From Meconema thalassinum (Eukaryota > Arthropoda > Insecta > Orthoptera > Tettigoniidae): a stretch of DNA of 64,000 nucleotides. Where the stretch lies: assembly GCA_946902985.2 (NCBI GenBank), contig OX336388.2, forward strand, positions 130,264,346-130,328,345, written 5' to 3'. Made by a program: the position numbers and the translations under genes. This document shows positions 53,766-64,000 of the stretch, one piece after another (the stretch's first letter is position 1; each line of letters opens with the position of its first letter). The notes beneath the pieces were generated by a model. That model worked only from the letters and a program-made list of their open reading frames with translations, did no database searches and was not told the DNA's origin.

Positions 53766-54427
53766 TTAATGAGAAACACCAGAGACATTGATTGCTCCTT
53801 CTAGAAGAACGAGCGTTCTCTTTGCTCTGTTTCTTTCCAACAACTAGTTGTGAACCCCTGGGGCGTCGTCAAGGATGTGGGAGTTTCTGTGACCGAGATT
53901 GTGGTAAACAAAGGACCTTGGGTGGAGTCGCGATGATGTAAATGGGATGCTCTGATGCTGTAAATAAGGCTAGACCTTGGGAGCTCTCAGCTGAGGTCAA
54001 GATTGACCTTGCTAGCCGGCCACTTCCTTGTAAGGTCGCACCAGGTGTGAGACATCATGGGAGGTGTGGCATATATTGTGTTTGTGTTGACCATTCTCAA
54101 ATATGGTAGTGCGGGACTGAAATAGGAACCAGGAAATGCGTTCCAAACATACTAAGGTAAGATTCTGGTCTATTTTTGTACAATTATTTCTCTTGTTGCC
54201 ATCCTTACATTTCAGCGAGATAATCAAGTATGGAGGCATGTGTGCATTGCCTTTGAAAAGCGGGAACCTGGTGCTCTCCTTACGTCCCTTAATTTAATGA
54301 AGTTTTTGTTTTTGAAATGAATTATTAAATAACTTTTGTTTTTCAATATGATTTTGCACCCTACCGATTGGTAGGTCAGCAGTGGGTGCAATGTTTGTTT
54401 GGATATATTTGTTTTATAAATAAAAAT
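53766..54427. other. No feature recognised
   Basis: Mixed sequence without coding signal or recognisable repeat. Confidence 0.35.
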
Positions 54428-54722
54428 GAAAATCCACAGCCTGCTTCCAGTCTCCGACCGGGTCAGGAATGGAATGAACTGTGCCGGCTGCCGAGGCCTG
54501 ACGCACTCCTCTGGGGCAATGATTAAATGAATGACAGATGAAATGAAATGCTAGTGGAGAGTGTTGCTGGAATGAAATTTTGACAGGGAAAACCGGAATA
54601 CCCGGAGAAAAACCTGTCTGTCTCCGTTTTGTCCAGCACAGATCTCACATGGAGTGACCGGGATTTGAACCACGGACCCAGTGGTGAGAGGCCGGCGTGC
54701 TGCCGCCTAAGCCACGGAGGCC
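54428..54722 (-). mobile_element. tRNA-derived SINE, family D (copy 2)
   Basis: Very close to 14765-15085: GGTTTTCCCTGTCAAAATTT (reverse read) and GGTTCAAATCCCGGTCACTC. A part of the body present at 14820-14850 is missing. Confidence 0.88.
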
Positions 54723-54782
54723 TGTTTTATAAATGATATATATAATTTATTAATTATTATTTCATTATTTATTTACTCGAAT

Positions 54783-55450
54783 AGCAATATTACAGAGCAC
54801 TTAAAATCAATACTTCAAATCTTGCCACATGTATTTCTTCTCTCTGCCCACATTCGCTTCATCCGCTCTGATCTCTGCTTTCGGAGCTGTTCAATGTGCC
54901 GTGGCTGCTTTCGTTGTATTTCTTGTTCCTCCCTGAAGATCACTTTTTGAATTTTGTCCAGAAATAAATTCCTATTACATGTATCTGTAATGTCAAAGTC
55001 GGTTTCCTTAAGATCTTTTAATGTCTGTGTAAACCACGCTGGTTGAGCTTTAAGTTTTAAAATTTTATTAAAAAATTGTTTTGTTAGCCTGTCATTATTC
55101 ATTCTATTTAAATGCCCAAAAAATGACATCTGTCGTTTGCGCATGGTGTGAATGATGTTCTCCACATGGGTGTATATTTCCTTGTTAGGCCGTGGTCTGT
55201 TAGTCTGTTTCTGTCTTCCTTGGGCCAAGGATGCATCGAACCAATCTTCTTCCCATGAGCATGATTTTGTTTATGTCACCTTTCCGCATTAACTTTCATG
55301 TTTCAGCTCCAAATAGTGATTCAGGTCTCACCACAGAATTGTAATGTTTAATTTTAGTGTCCCATGATAATGCCTTCTTCTTGTATACATTTCTGGTGAT
55401 CTGAAATGCTACGTAGTTTTTCTTTGCTCGGACCTCTAAGCTATTATATG
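54783..55450 (-). pseudogene. LINE C-terminal fragment
   Basis: Encodes NIIHTMRKRQMSFFGHLNRM, NNDRLTKQFFNKILKLKAQP and FDITDTCNRNLFLDKIQKVI, ending SERMKRMWAERRN. Upstream 55200-55440 has VVRPESLFGAETWKL in another frame. The related end at 63690-64000 shares the SERMK-W ending. Confidence 0.75.
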
Positions 55451-55690
55451 ACTATGAAAGTCAATGAGGTTAGGTATGTAAGCTCCTTGAATACTATAGC
55501 GCTTTCTAGTAGAGAAATGAGGAACTTTGTTTTGGCGGAAACTCCCGAGATTAATTTTGACATTATGAACACGGCCTACTGAATTCAAATGGGTTCTTTA
55601 ACGTGCCAACATCGTATGACATGCATATCGTGATTTTTGTCGCCTTAAAAAAAATATCACTATCTACGGCCAGGAGCGAACCTGCAACCA
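55445..55690 (-). mobile_element. SINE, family E (copy 2, truncated)
   Basis: Matches 16215-16460 through ATGAGGAACTTTGTTTTGG and GAACACGGCCTACTGAATTC. The head is cut after GGTTCGCTCCTGGCC. Confidence 0.75.
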
Positions 55691-55789
55691 CTCTCCCTCC
55701 GTAGCAAGCTACCTCACGAGATGAGTTAATGAGAGATGAAATGAATGAAGATAAATGAAACTGGGCAACACCACTGTCACCCAGCGGTG

Positions 55790-56035
55790 AATGTTGGAAC
55801 TTGATGGAGCGTTTCTAACCAAATCTAACCTAAAAATTTAGCCACACACTACCAATCGTAGTTGTGGGTTCTTTTACATGCCATAAATCTATGGCAGGAG
55901 CCCGCCGGTGTTACTTCCCCTCTGAAGGAAGGCATACTGAGGGATTTTTAACATTCTTAAAAAATCCGAAGACTTCGACCGGGTTTGAACCCGCGATGTT
56001 GGGCACATCAGTTCAGCATGCTACCGACTACACTT
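55790..56035 (-). mobile_element. SINE, family A (copy 4, tail missing)
   Basis: The reverse of the family A head and body: GGGTTTGAACCCGCG (B box) and TTCCCCTCTGAAGGAAGGCA. Confidence 0.75.
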
Positions 56036-57295
56036 GCACAATATATGTAATTGCCATACCTTATTTGATATTCTGTGAGTCATTACCAATTGAAATTACT
56101 GCACTGGAAATATGTGCTAAATTGCGTAAATATGTGACTTGAGTCGTTATTCATTGTCCATTCAACGACGGAAATTGTATTGTTTGTCGTTGCTCAACTG
56201 CTACTGCAAGAGCCGCATTAGCTGTCTTCAACTCTTACTGAGACGCACACAGGCGTATACATTGACATCATTTCACCCTTGCCAATGTATAGTACACACC
56301 TTAGATCATAAATACAATAGATGGCTGATGACGTCACATTTGTGAAACCTACATCTCAATCAGCTGACTAAAGGGAACTGCGGATAGTTTGGAGCACTGA
56401 AATACTATACGTGATGATAGAATTGGGCTATTCTGTTCTATTCATTACCGTGCTAAGCCAGAATGGTGTATTACTGTGCAGCGTATGGATGTAAGGAGAC
56501 GTTTAGGAAAAGATCGGGCATTTCTTTCCGTAGGTAGTCCTAAATTAATTCATTGTAAAATAACCCTAAAATTCTTGACTTCACTACTTGCATTTCTTTA
56601 CGTTTCCTCTTAACTCCGAGACATGAAAGAAAAATAATTTAATCTGTAAATTTATTACAAATTATTAAAATTTACTCTATCCCTTACTCCACTGAACAGG
56701 CCTAAGAAGCAAAATTAGGACCATCACAACATCAAATAGCCTTCCTTTTCAATCATGTTCACTGTCAAATTGCGGGTTATGCTACTGATGTGACGATCGA
56801 TAATAAATACGCTGAGGTAATATTTGACATCTTATTAAACGTATGGACAGTGCGTTTGGTTGAGGAAATTTTCAGATCCTTCTAGGATACATTGCAGCCC
56901 TAAATTAGTCAATTCGTAGGATTTCAAAGTCCTGGATTGTTACTGCGAAGGTTTCTATGATTCGTGGAAAATGGAATTTAAAAGGAAACAGTTCATTGCT
57001 TGTAATGATTTCCGTTGTAGCAAATGTAATGCATAGTTGTTAAAAAGCAACGCTTACTAAATCAATATACTTCCTTATTTCCATTTGCCTATGTTTTGTT
57101 CACCTTCATAAAATACTGAAGTGGAAAGTAACGCTGAATAAGAGCTAATCGTACGATAAAATTTTGTAAAGTAATGCACAGGTACTGAAATTAGCCAAAA
57201 TACATTTTCTAATGATGACAAATAAATTAGGAAATGATGTAGTAATAGATTGAACTTGTTTGGAACTCTCGGGCGTACAATTAAAAATGACCAGC
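56036..57295. other. No feature recognised
   Basis: AT-rich sequence with no clear repeat or coding signal. Confidence 0.4.
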
Positions 57296-57535
57296 TACAC
57301 AAACACAATTCTCTTCAAAAATCAGTAGGCCTAATTCAGAATTGGATTTGTTATTAATTATTTACAAGAGGGGATCCTGGATGTATGAGTATTACGGAAC
57401 ACGGCAGCCACTCTTTACACAAACACAATTCTGTTCAAAAATCAGTAGGCCTAATTCAGAATTGGATTTGTTATTAATTATTTACAAGAGGGGATTCTGG
57501 ATGTATGAGTATTACGGAACACGACAGCCACTTTT
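57296..57535. repeat. Tandem duplication, exactly 120 bp, two copies
   Basis: Copies 57296-57415 and 57416-57535 begin TACACAAACACAATTCT and differ at only a handful of sites. The period equals 40 codons, so a plus-strand frame repeats LLLIIYKRG and WMYEYYGTRQPL, but nothing shows it to be expressed. Confidence 0.9.
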
Positions 57536-58499
57536 AACACCAAATATGTTACATTCTTAACCTTTGCTACCTTCCGGTACGTAAAGAAACATGCGATGCT
57601 TTTCCCAATGTCGTATAAATTACGAAAATGTGTGTTTAAACCCTCATTAAAAATCATTTCCCCACCAACTCCTATCACCTTCCATTACGAGTTCCTCTGT
57701 TTTCCCTTTAGTCAACTGATCCAGATGTTGGTTTCACGTCACAGTACAGGCGCAGTGTGGCAATGCGCACTCTATTGTATTTATGCTCGAAGGTACACAC
57801 AATACACGACACAGGTCATGCGTAGTGAGCTAAGCGAGATACTATTGGCTTCGTCTGGCTAAAAATCTCTCCTTTTACTATAAGCAAGGAGGTCTGGGGC
57901 GTTAGCCCCAGTTTAGGTTTGTTAACATAGAAACAGAAACGAAGCTAGCGGAGCGAGCGCAACATAAAACAAACACCACACGGTCGCGCTTACTGTAGGC
58001 ATGGGGTTGGCAATATGTTATTATTCCCCCCATAAATCACGCGTACAATTGAAATTTCACTATATTACCCTTTCACGCATTGTTTGCCGGCGGTCGAAAT
58101 GGGAACTATTGTTTATTTACTTGTGTCACACGTCGGCCTGCTTCGTTGACAGGTAGCCTACAGTTGCGCGAGTAGGATATGACTCAGCTCAAGTAGCCTC
58201 AGTCATCGTTTAACTGTCCGTGGTGACATGAGCTCGATGTGACTGCAGCCTATTACGAGGGGACAATAATAGTCTTCAGTATCGTTTGCGGGATATGCTT
58301 GCAGTGCATTAGTAGCATACGGGATGCAGGCAGAGAAATATCGACCTTCCTGACTACACGCGTTAGTTGGGCTGCATAAATCAATATTATTAGGGGCAGC
58401 TGATTCACCTGGTATAAGTCGTGTTCTAAAATGGGGACGGCGCGTGGGTTATAGACAGCGAAAGAGACAACATCTATTACTACATCATTTCCACAATTA
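57536..58499. other. No feature recognised
   Basis: Contains no element end or coding signal that I can support. Confidence 0.4.
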
Positions 58500-58865
58500 T
58501 GGTTGCCACGGTGGGTGAGTGGTTATCGTGTCAGACTACCAACCCGAAGCGTGGAGGTTCCCTCCTGGCCGTGGTAAGTGATTTTTGAAAGGCGGCAAAA
58601 ATTTCATACGTTGTTGGCTTGTTAATGAACCCATTTGAATTCAGTAGGCCGTGTTAACAATGTCAAATTTAATCTAGGAATTTTCCGCCAACATAAAATT
58701 CTTCCTTTCTCTTCTAGAAAGCGCTATAGTGTCAAGGTGCTTCGATATCTAACCTCCTTGACTTTCATAGGGCTGTAAGCAACGACAAAAATCGACGTGC
58801 AAGCTGCTCTCTGGGCGTCAAATAACAAAGCTTGCACCCGGCACCCGAGTCCATACGATATTATT
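58500..58865 (+). mobile_element. tRNA-derived SINE, family E (copy 3)
   Basis: Head CACGGTGGGTGAGTGGTTAT, B-box-like GGTTCCCTCCTGGCCG, body ATTCAGTAGGCCGTGTTAAC and CTAACCTCCTTGACTTTCAT, end ACCCGGCACCCGAG. The most complete copy. Confidence 0.8.
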
Positions 58866-58929
58866 AAGTACACATGGTACAGTATTTCGGCTAATAGTTT
58901 TGCACGTTCATCAATCCCGAAGCGTTACC

Positions 58930-59300
58930 GTTTGCGACACCGTGATTATGTAGCCCCGTGTACTTGTCTGATAACCTGTGTCACTGAGATTTCTGTACTA
59001 GGGTGTGTATTTTGTGATTTAGTTAGGATTTGGGCAAGAAGCAGCCGTGGACTTAAGATAGGTACCATCCCCGCATTTGCCTGGAGTAGAAGTGAGTAAA
59101 CCACGGAAAACCACTTCCTGGATGGCTGAGGTAGGAATCGAACCCGCTTCTTCTCAGGTTTGCCTCCCAAGGCTGAGTGTATCCCGTTCCAGCCCTCAGA
59201 CTAGAATTACATTTCTTGGCAGAACCGGGAATCGAACCCAGGCTTCCGTGGTGATGGCCAAGAATGCTAGCCGCTACGTAAAGAGGCGGAGAAGTTGGAA
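58930..59300 (-). mobile_element. tRNA-derived SINE, family B (copy 3)
   Basis: Minus-strand B box GGTTCGATTCCCGGTTC (59225-59241), then AGCCTTGGGAGGCAAACCTG and GGTTTTCCGTGGTTTACTC. The end reaches 58930. Confidence 0.85.
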
Positions 59301-59451
59301 ATAATAAGCGTTTTGAGGATCAGATCAGCCTGCGGGCTGGCTACCGAACAAACAGATGCTCAGGAATGAGAATATCAATTCTAATATAGTGGTGTATTCA
59401 ATGCTGAATCAACTATGTTCGTAATTTCCTACAGATCTCTTCCATACTTGC
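59301..59451. repeat. Short dispersed end (59310-59350)
   Basis: GTTTTGAGGATCAGATCAGC with CGGGCTGGCTACCGAAC matches 41260-41300. Confidence 0.45.
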
Positions 59452-59935
59452 GTGGTTGGTAGCATGCTGAGTTTCTATGCCCAAGATCGCGAGTTCAAAC
59501 CCTGCCGAAGTCGTCGGATTTTTGAAGAGCGTTAAAATCACTCAGTATGCCTTCCTTCGGAGGGGAAGTTAAGACGGTGGGCCCATGTCATAGATTTCTG
59601 GCATGTAAAAGACTCTTCCACTAACTACGATTGTGTGAAGCTAAATTTTTAGGTTACATTCAATTAACGTTCTATTGAGTTCCAAAGTTCGTCACCAGGT
59701 GCCGGTTGCGGAGGCTTCTAGTAGACAAGTTCACGGCTAGGCGTCGTTGACGGTAGCATTTGGTAGCAAAAGTTGGAACTCCTTGAAATTGATCGTCTGC
59801 AGTCCATACCTGAATTACAGATAACACACACTAATACTGCCATCACAATTAACACCGGTTGAATTCTACACCCATCCAAAGTACACGGGGCTAAATGACC
59901 GCGTTATCGCAGCCCCTAAACTGAGGAACCAACTA
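59452..59935 (+). mobile_element. tRNA-derived SINE, family A (copy 5)
   Basis: Head GTGGTTGGTAGCATGCTGAG, B box GTTCAAACCCTGCC, body CCTTCGGAGGGGAAGTTAAG and the end TATCGCAGCCCCTAAACTG. Almost complete. Confidence 0.85.
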
Positions 59936-60809
59936 ATCTAGTCATATCATTAGGGGACCTTATATTCCAAATGAATTTATTGTGCAATATTTGTTGTAAT
60001 TTATATTAATGAACAAGGTTGGTAATCGTATACAGTAGGTCTAAATAATTTGCGCACTTAATATAACGCGTTCGAAGAAATTTGAATGTGGTAACTTTTT
60101 AGTGATTTCTTTGTTGACACTAAAATGTTATTTTTGGTAGCAATGATTTTCAAAATTTAAACCAACCCAAGACCTGCGCCATTTCGTGATCTCTTTGGCA
60201 ACGCACGCATACCACCACAGAGTGTGCATAGTGAAGAACCATCACGAGCCGAACGTAACATGTGTATGTGATCTTTGTGAACGCCCATGTGATCGATACC
60301 ACATTACAACATGCAAAAAACTAACGAAGTCAATAATAGAGACCAGCTTTGAACCATAAGACTGAATCAAAGTGAAATATAAATGAATGTAGTGTAAATG
60401 TATTTGTATGCTTAATGCACAACTTGTGCGATTTCTTTAATAAATTTAAAATGATAGTCTGAGACAGTAGAAATATACATTTTGAACGACTGTTAGTACC
60501 GTAACTTTAGGGTCTTCTAGTCCATCACTACGAGTTAGAGCTATCTCGAGATCGATAGGTGTATTAACTTTCAATAACAGTAAGATGTTCTTGTAGCACA
60601 TATAGACGTCTCTTTTGAACTAGATGAATACTTGTTGACATGGTAACTACCGTGTTGGTTTGTTGGTTTATTGTCCACGCTAATCACAGATAGACCCCCC
60701 AGCCCTCCCAACATGTCCTTGTTAAAACTTAAAATACATTTTCTGTTTGAACATTTATTTGTGAAAGGTATGCCCATATTGTGTAGGACTGGTACTTTTA
60801 ATAGATTTC
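59936..60809. other. No feature recognised
   Basis: AT-rich, with no repeat or coding signal that I can support. Confidence 0.35.
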
Positions 60810-61109
60810 AGCGGTAGCGATTAATTGTTACAAATAACGATTTATCGATTGTGCATTTAATCGATTAGTCGGTTTGTCGAATAATTGATTAATTGTTTTG
60901 TCGATTTATCGATGTAGGTACTTCGCTCCTTTCACTACGCTCTCACAGAAGCAAAATAGACTTTTAATTAATTAAAATATCATATAATTTTATACTAGGT
61001 ATAATGTACCTTCTTTGTGAAAACTATGCTAAAACAAAGTAAATCAAAAAATGTTTCTGTCCTTAATTGTAAACATTGAACAAAAATTCAAAATCTTTGA
61101 TAAAACCCC

Positions 61110-61835
61110 CCAGGGGCTCACATCTAGTGGGACGTGGGTTGGCGACCACGGGACCCCAGCTGAGTCCGGCATTGCTTCCACTTATCTGTGCCGAGCTCCT
61201 CTCTGTCTTCTTTCCTGTCGACTTCCCTTGGTCAACTCTTGTTCTCTTCCGACCCCGACGGTATTAGGGTATCCGAGGCCTAGAGAGTCTCTTCATTTCC
61301 CGCCTTTATTGGCCATTGTCTCATCTTTTCTGATACCCTCCTTCTGCGAGGGGTCAGCCTTCTTTTTCTTTCCATGTTATCTCCTGCCTTCTGCTCAAGG
61401 CCCTCAAGGAGGCCGGGTGTATGTAGCCCCACCACTTTTGGTGCACCCTGGATAATGCTACACCCTCAGGGGCTCACGGCTGGTGAGTTCGGGAGTTGGC
61501 GACCCCGAGGGATTCCTGAGCTGGGTCCGGTTTCCCCCTTTTGTCCCTTGCCTGTGGGGAGGACCCTCTCCTCTTTCCTATCTGCCTTTCATGGTTCTAC
61601 TTCCTTCCGGATTCTTCAGTCCGCATTTTTCGGGGGTTGAGGCATTTCTTTGTCTCCTGTCCTTTATTTGCCTTATTCTCCTTTAGTTTTCCATTTCTTC
61701 TTCTAGTGTGTAGGTTAGTTATTAGTTTTAAGTTTGCATTTCATTTTCATCTTAACGATCACCCAAACCATCAGGGGCCGATAACCTAGATGTTAGGCAC
61801 CTTAAAACAACAATTACCATCATCATCATCTTTAT
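61110..61835 (+). repeat. Retroelement 3' untranslated region with internal duplication
   Basis: CAGGGGCTCACATCTAGTG at 61109 and CAGGGGCTCACGGCTGGTG at 61467 begin two diverged units, each with GTTGGCGACC and GAGCTG-TCCGG. The end GGGGCCGATAACCTAGATG, then TTAGGCACCTTAAAACAACA and (ATC)n, resembles the tail module in layout. The proline-rich ORFs over it are unlikely to be genes. Confidence 0.6.
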
Positions 61836-62304
61836 CTTTGATAAAAACTTTTTTTTTTTTTCTTCGAAACCCTTCCCAATTTGATTGATGTTTGTTCTTC
61901 CACTGTCACTGACTCTTATTTGGTTATTGTTAACATAAACAAGTAAGGACACTTTGTATATTTAAGCGAAAAGTAGCTTATCTTTTATAGATTTCTTCAC
62001 ATCATGCCGAAAAGCGTTTTTTTTTTCTTTTTAGGTTTATCTGATTACTCACATCTTTCTGTGTTATTGTAGCAATGTTTGTGTGAATAGTTCCCGTATT
62101 GTTTAAGATGTTTTGTTTTTGTTTTAGTGAGGTATATCAAGTGAACGTGTAAGATGACACAGTATGTTCAACTTTTAAAAGATGTTATGTATTTTACATT
62201 GCAAAAAAGAAACCAAAACCTAATTGGACGATTGGTTTGTAAATTTCAGTTCATGAGTACAATCCCAATTAAATTTGGGGAAAAAATAATCACTCCCTCT
62301 CAGA

Positions 62305-62345
62305 GGCGGATTTAAGAGGCGGCATTTTGTTTTAAAATTTTGGAT
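62305..62345 (+). mobile_element. Solo hAT end
   Basis: CAGAGGCGGATTTAAG then GGCGGCATTTTG resembles the hAT end at 45585 (read inward CAGGGGCGGATTTA and GGCGGCAAATTTTG) with a deletion. No partner end was found. Confidence 0.5.
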
Positions 62346-62495
62346 ATTATTTTAACTTTTGTTTGTAACTTGTATTAAAAACCTGCAAATAAATCATCCA
62401 ATTTCTTAGTTTTAACCGATTTAACGGTCTGTCGATTAATCGTTTGTGATTAATTTCAAATTATTCGATTCGAACATCGATTATTACCAGCTCTA

Positions 62496-62904
62496 ATATG
62501 GTGGCTGACACTCTCCCCTCCCTCTATGGAATATTTCTTGACCAGTAACTTCCTGGATATAACAACTCCTATTGACTGCTTGTATCTAGTGTGGGACTAA
62601 GATATATACAAACAGTACACCTTTGTACTAAATTGTATGATTGATGTCTTAATTATGTTCTTGAAGAGACAAGCCCTTACTATTTCCATATTATACGTGG
62701 GCAGAGCTTGATGAGTGGTTTTCTAAGGAACACCTAGTGACTGATAGTGATGTAATAGTCCTCATTTGTGTGGGATCTCGGTGGTAACCTTGTGTGGATT
62801 TCAAGTGTGGAATCTTGATGGTGAATGCACAAACAATATAAACACAATGGATGTCATGTTGGGGAGCAGGATTACCTCTCACCAAATATTTTGTTACGAA
62901 CAAG
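62496..62904. other. No feature recognised
   Basis: No repeat or coding signal seen. Confidence 0.35.
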
Positions 62905-63395
62905 TCTAGTTTTTGATGTTGTTGAAAAAGTCTAGTAATTTTGCGAAGAAGTAAGTTAGTCTAGTAAATTTGCGAAGAAGTCTAGTAATCTTGTGAACAG
63001 GTCTAGTAGTCTATATTTAGAAGTCTAGTCATGAGTTCCTGACCACCATACTGGAAGGAAAAGTTCTGGGGAAGAAAGGAAGAGGAAGGCTCATCTTGAT
63101 TCTGTGCTGCATGGACTTCAATTCAAAGAGTATGCTGACTTAAAACGTCCAGCAAGTGAGAGTAGTCTTTTTATATAGAAGGCTAGTAAATTTGCGAAGA
63201 TGTCTATTCATTTTATGAAGAAGCCTGGGAAATGTTCGAGTAGCCTAGTAATCTTGCGGAAAGGGCAGTAATTTTGCGAACAAGGTTAATAATTTATGAA
63301 GACGTCTAATAATTTTGCGAGAAAAAAATTATGAGAAATCCTAGTCATTTTGTGAAGGAATCCAGAAGTCTAGTAATTTTGCGAAAGAGTCTCTG
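62905..63395. repeat. Degenerate satellite of TCTAGTAATTTTGCGAAGAA units
   Basis: The unit of 21 to 24 bp (consensus AGTCTAGTAATTTTGCGAAG) recurs at about 62905-63020 and 63175-63395, split by unrelated sequence at 63020-63175. Units vary in length and base content. Confidence 0.8.
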
Positions 63396-63689
63396 CATCT
63401 ATCATTCGGTCATCACGCAGATGGACGGCCAATAATCTTGGTGAATTAATACTAATAAACCGCGTAAACAACGTTAAATACCTGAAACAAATTATAAGCT
63501 ACACTTACGAGTTATCTAGGCTATATCTAATTTATTCCAAAAAGGATAGATCCTGTCTTACACATGAGGTGACCTAGGAGGAGGTCCAGGATAACAATTC
63601 AATACTATTCTATAGTATAGTTGGTTATATAAAATATCAACAGAACAGGGGTGGCCACTGGATTTTGTTGTTATTTATTTTATTTTAAG
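63396..63689. other. No feature recognised
   Basis: Short AT-rich stretch before the LINE end. Confidence 0.35.
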
Positions 63690-64000
63690 CAAATTCTCCC
63701 AATAAATGGAAGACGTTAAGCAAATAATCAACTTTTTTTTGTTCTTCTTGTTGTTCCAATAGGCTTTCATTCTTTCCGAGAAGGCTCGTTTACGTACTTC
63801 GGACCACTTTGGTCTGTACTGTTTTTGTTTTGGTTGCTCTGATGTATAATAACTTCGTTTACTTTGTGTCTGAGAGTGTCCCTTTCTGAAATGTCTGTCG
63901 AACTTATGTTTGCGTCTCTGAGGTCCTTTCGAAATTCTTCTAGCCACGGTGTTGAGTTCTTGAGTGAGGTTACATAATCTATTATCCTTTCGTGGCTCTT
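63690..64000 (-). pseudogene. LINE C-terminal end, runs off the window
   Basis: In one frame near the right edge it encodes DYVTSLKNSTPWLEEFRKDL and NISSTDISERDTLRHKVNEV. After a shift it ends KRAFSERMKAYWNNKKN. This is the C-terminus of the LINE type seen at 54783-55450. Coding would continue beyond 64000. Confidence 0.75.

Larger units (their letters stand above)
60810..62495. mobile_element. Possible hAT-like element with ATCGATTAAT-rich ends
   Basis: Left end GCGGTAGCGATTAATTG with many ATCGATTA/AATCGATT motifs (60810-60920), and right end GATTAATCGTTTGTGATTA ... ACCAGCTCTA (62415-62495) in inverse sense. Such motif-rich ends occur in some insect hAT elements. No transposase or clean target duplication was found. 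It includes the retroelement 3' part at 61110-61835. Confidence 0.35.

Noticed and set aside
61051..61789. Several proline- and leucine-rich open frames
   Set aside because: They overlap in different frames across a duplicated GC-rich untranslated region of a retroelement; no domain is visible.

Overview
The window is animal nuclear DNA, most probably from a large-genome insect. Phylum-level placement rests on the transposon types and gene style; an orthopteroid or similar insect is only a guess. It is AT-rich, intron-rich and dominated by mobile elements. I could assemble one host gene, on the minus strand. Nearly everything else is retrotransposon, SINE, DNA-transposon or satellite sequence, mostly broken.

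The host gene encodes a secreted protein with tandem EGF-like repeats. Its exons are 39496-39547 (signal-peptide core), 30897-31046, 25779-25946 and 12154-13445 (last exon with the stop codon). All visible internal junctions are phase 1 with GT/AG ends, and the four exons join in one frame of 553 codons plus stop. The exon with the start codon was not found. The three introns, about 27 kb of the locus, hold a roughly 34-copy 73-bp minisatellite, an apparently intact Tc1-like transposon, several LINE pieces and many SINEs.

Region by region: 1-12 kb has LINE ends, a TIR element, a 1.3-kb near-perfect palindrome and a 292-bp tandem repeat. 12-40 kb is the EGF-repeat gene with its invaded introns, including an RTE-like LINE cut by a mariner-family element. 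41-48 kb is a deep nest: a Jockey-like LINE was split by a 3.9-kb hAT element and by a 1.4-kb foldback element, and the hAT itself contains two more LINE pieces and a SINE. 49-53 kb holds a mariner-family element with two insertions. 53-64 kb has further SINEs, LINE 3' ends, a 120-bp tandem duplication and a 22-bp degenerate satellite.

The most interesting theme is a set of short self-folding motifs with a hammerhead-ribozyme core (CTGANGA, stem II, GAAA, and a GTC or similar cleavage triplet). Three kinds fit the minimal type I form known from Penelope-like retroelements (5060-5135 with its inverted twin 4003-4078, 15171-15218, 49742-49800). Two foldback repeats (13648-14317 and 21690-22330) carry a related motif that fits a type III layout. 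Such motifs in inverted arms suggest Penelope-like terminal repeats without their reverse-transcriptase gene. A second theme is a shared hairpin-forming 3' tail found on SINE-like copies and on a LINE end. Several insertions can be dated against one another by exact target-site duplications.
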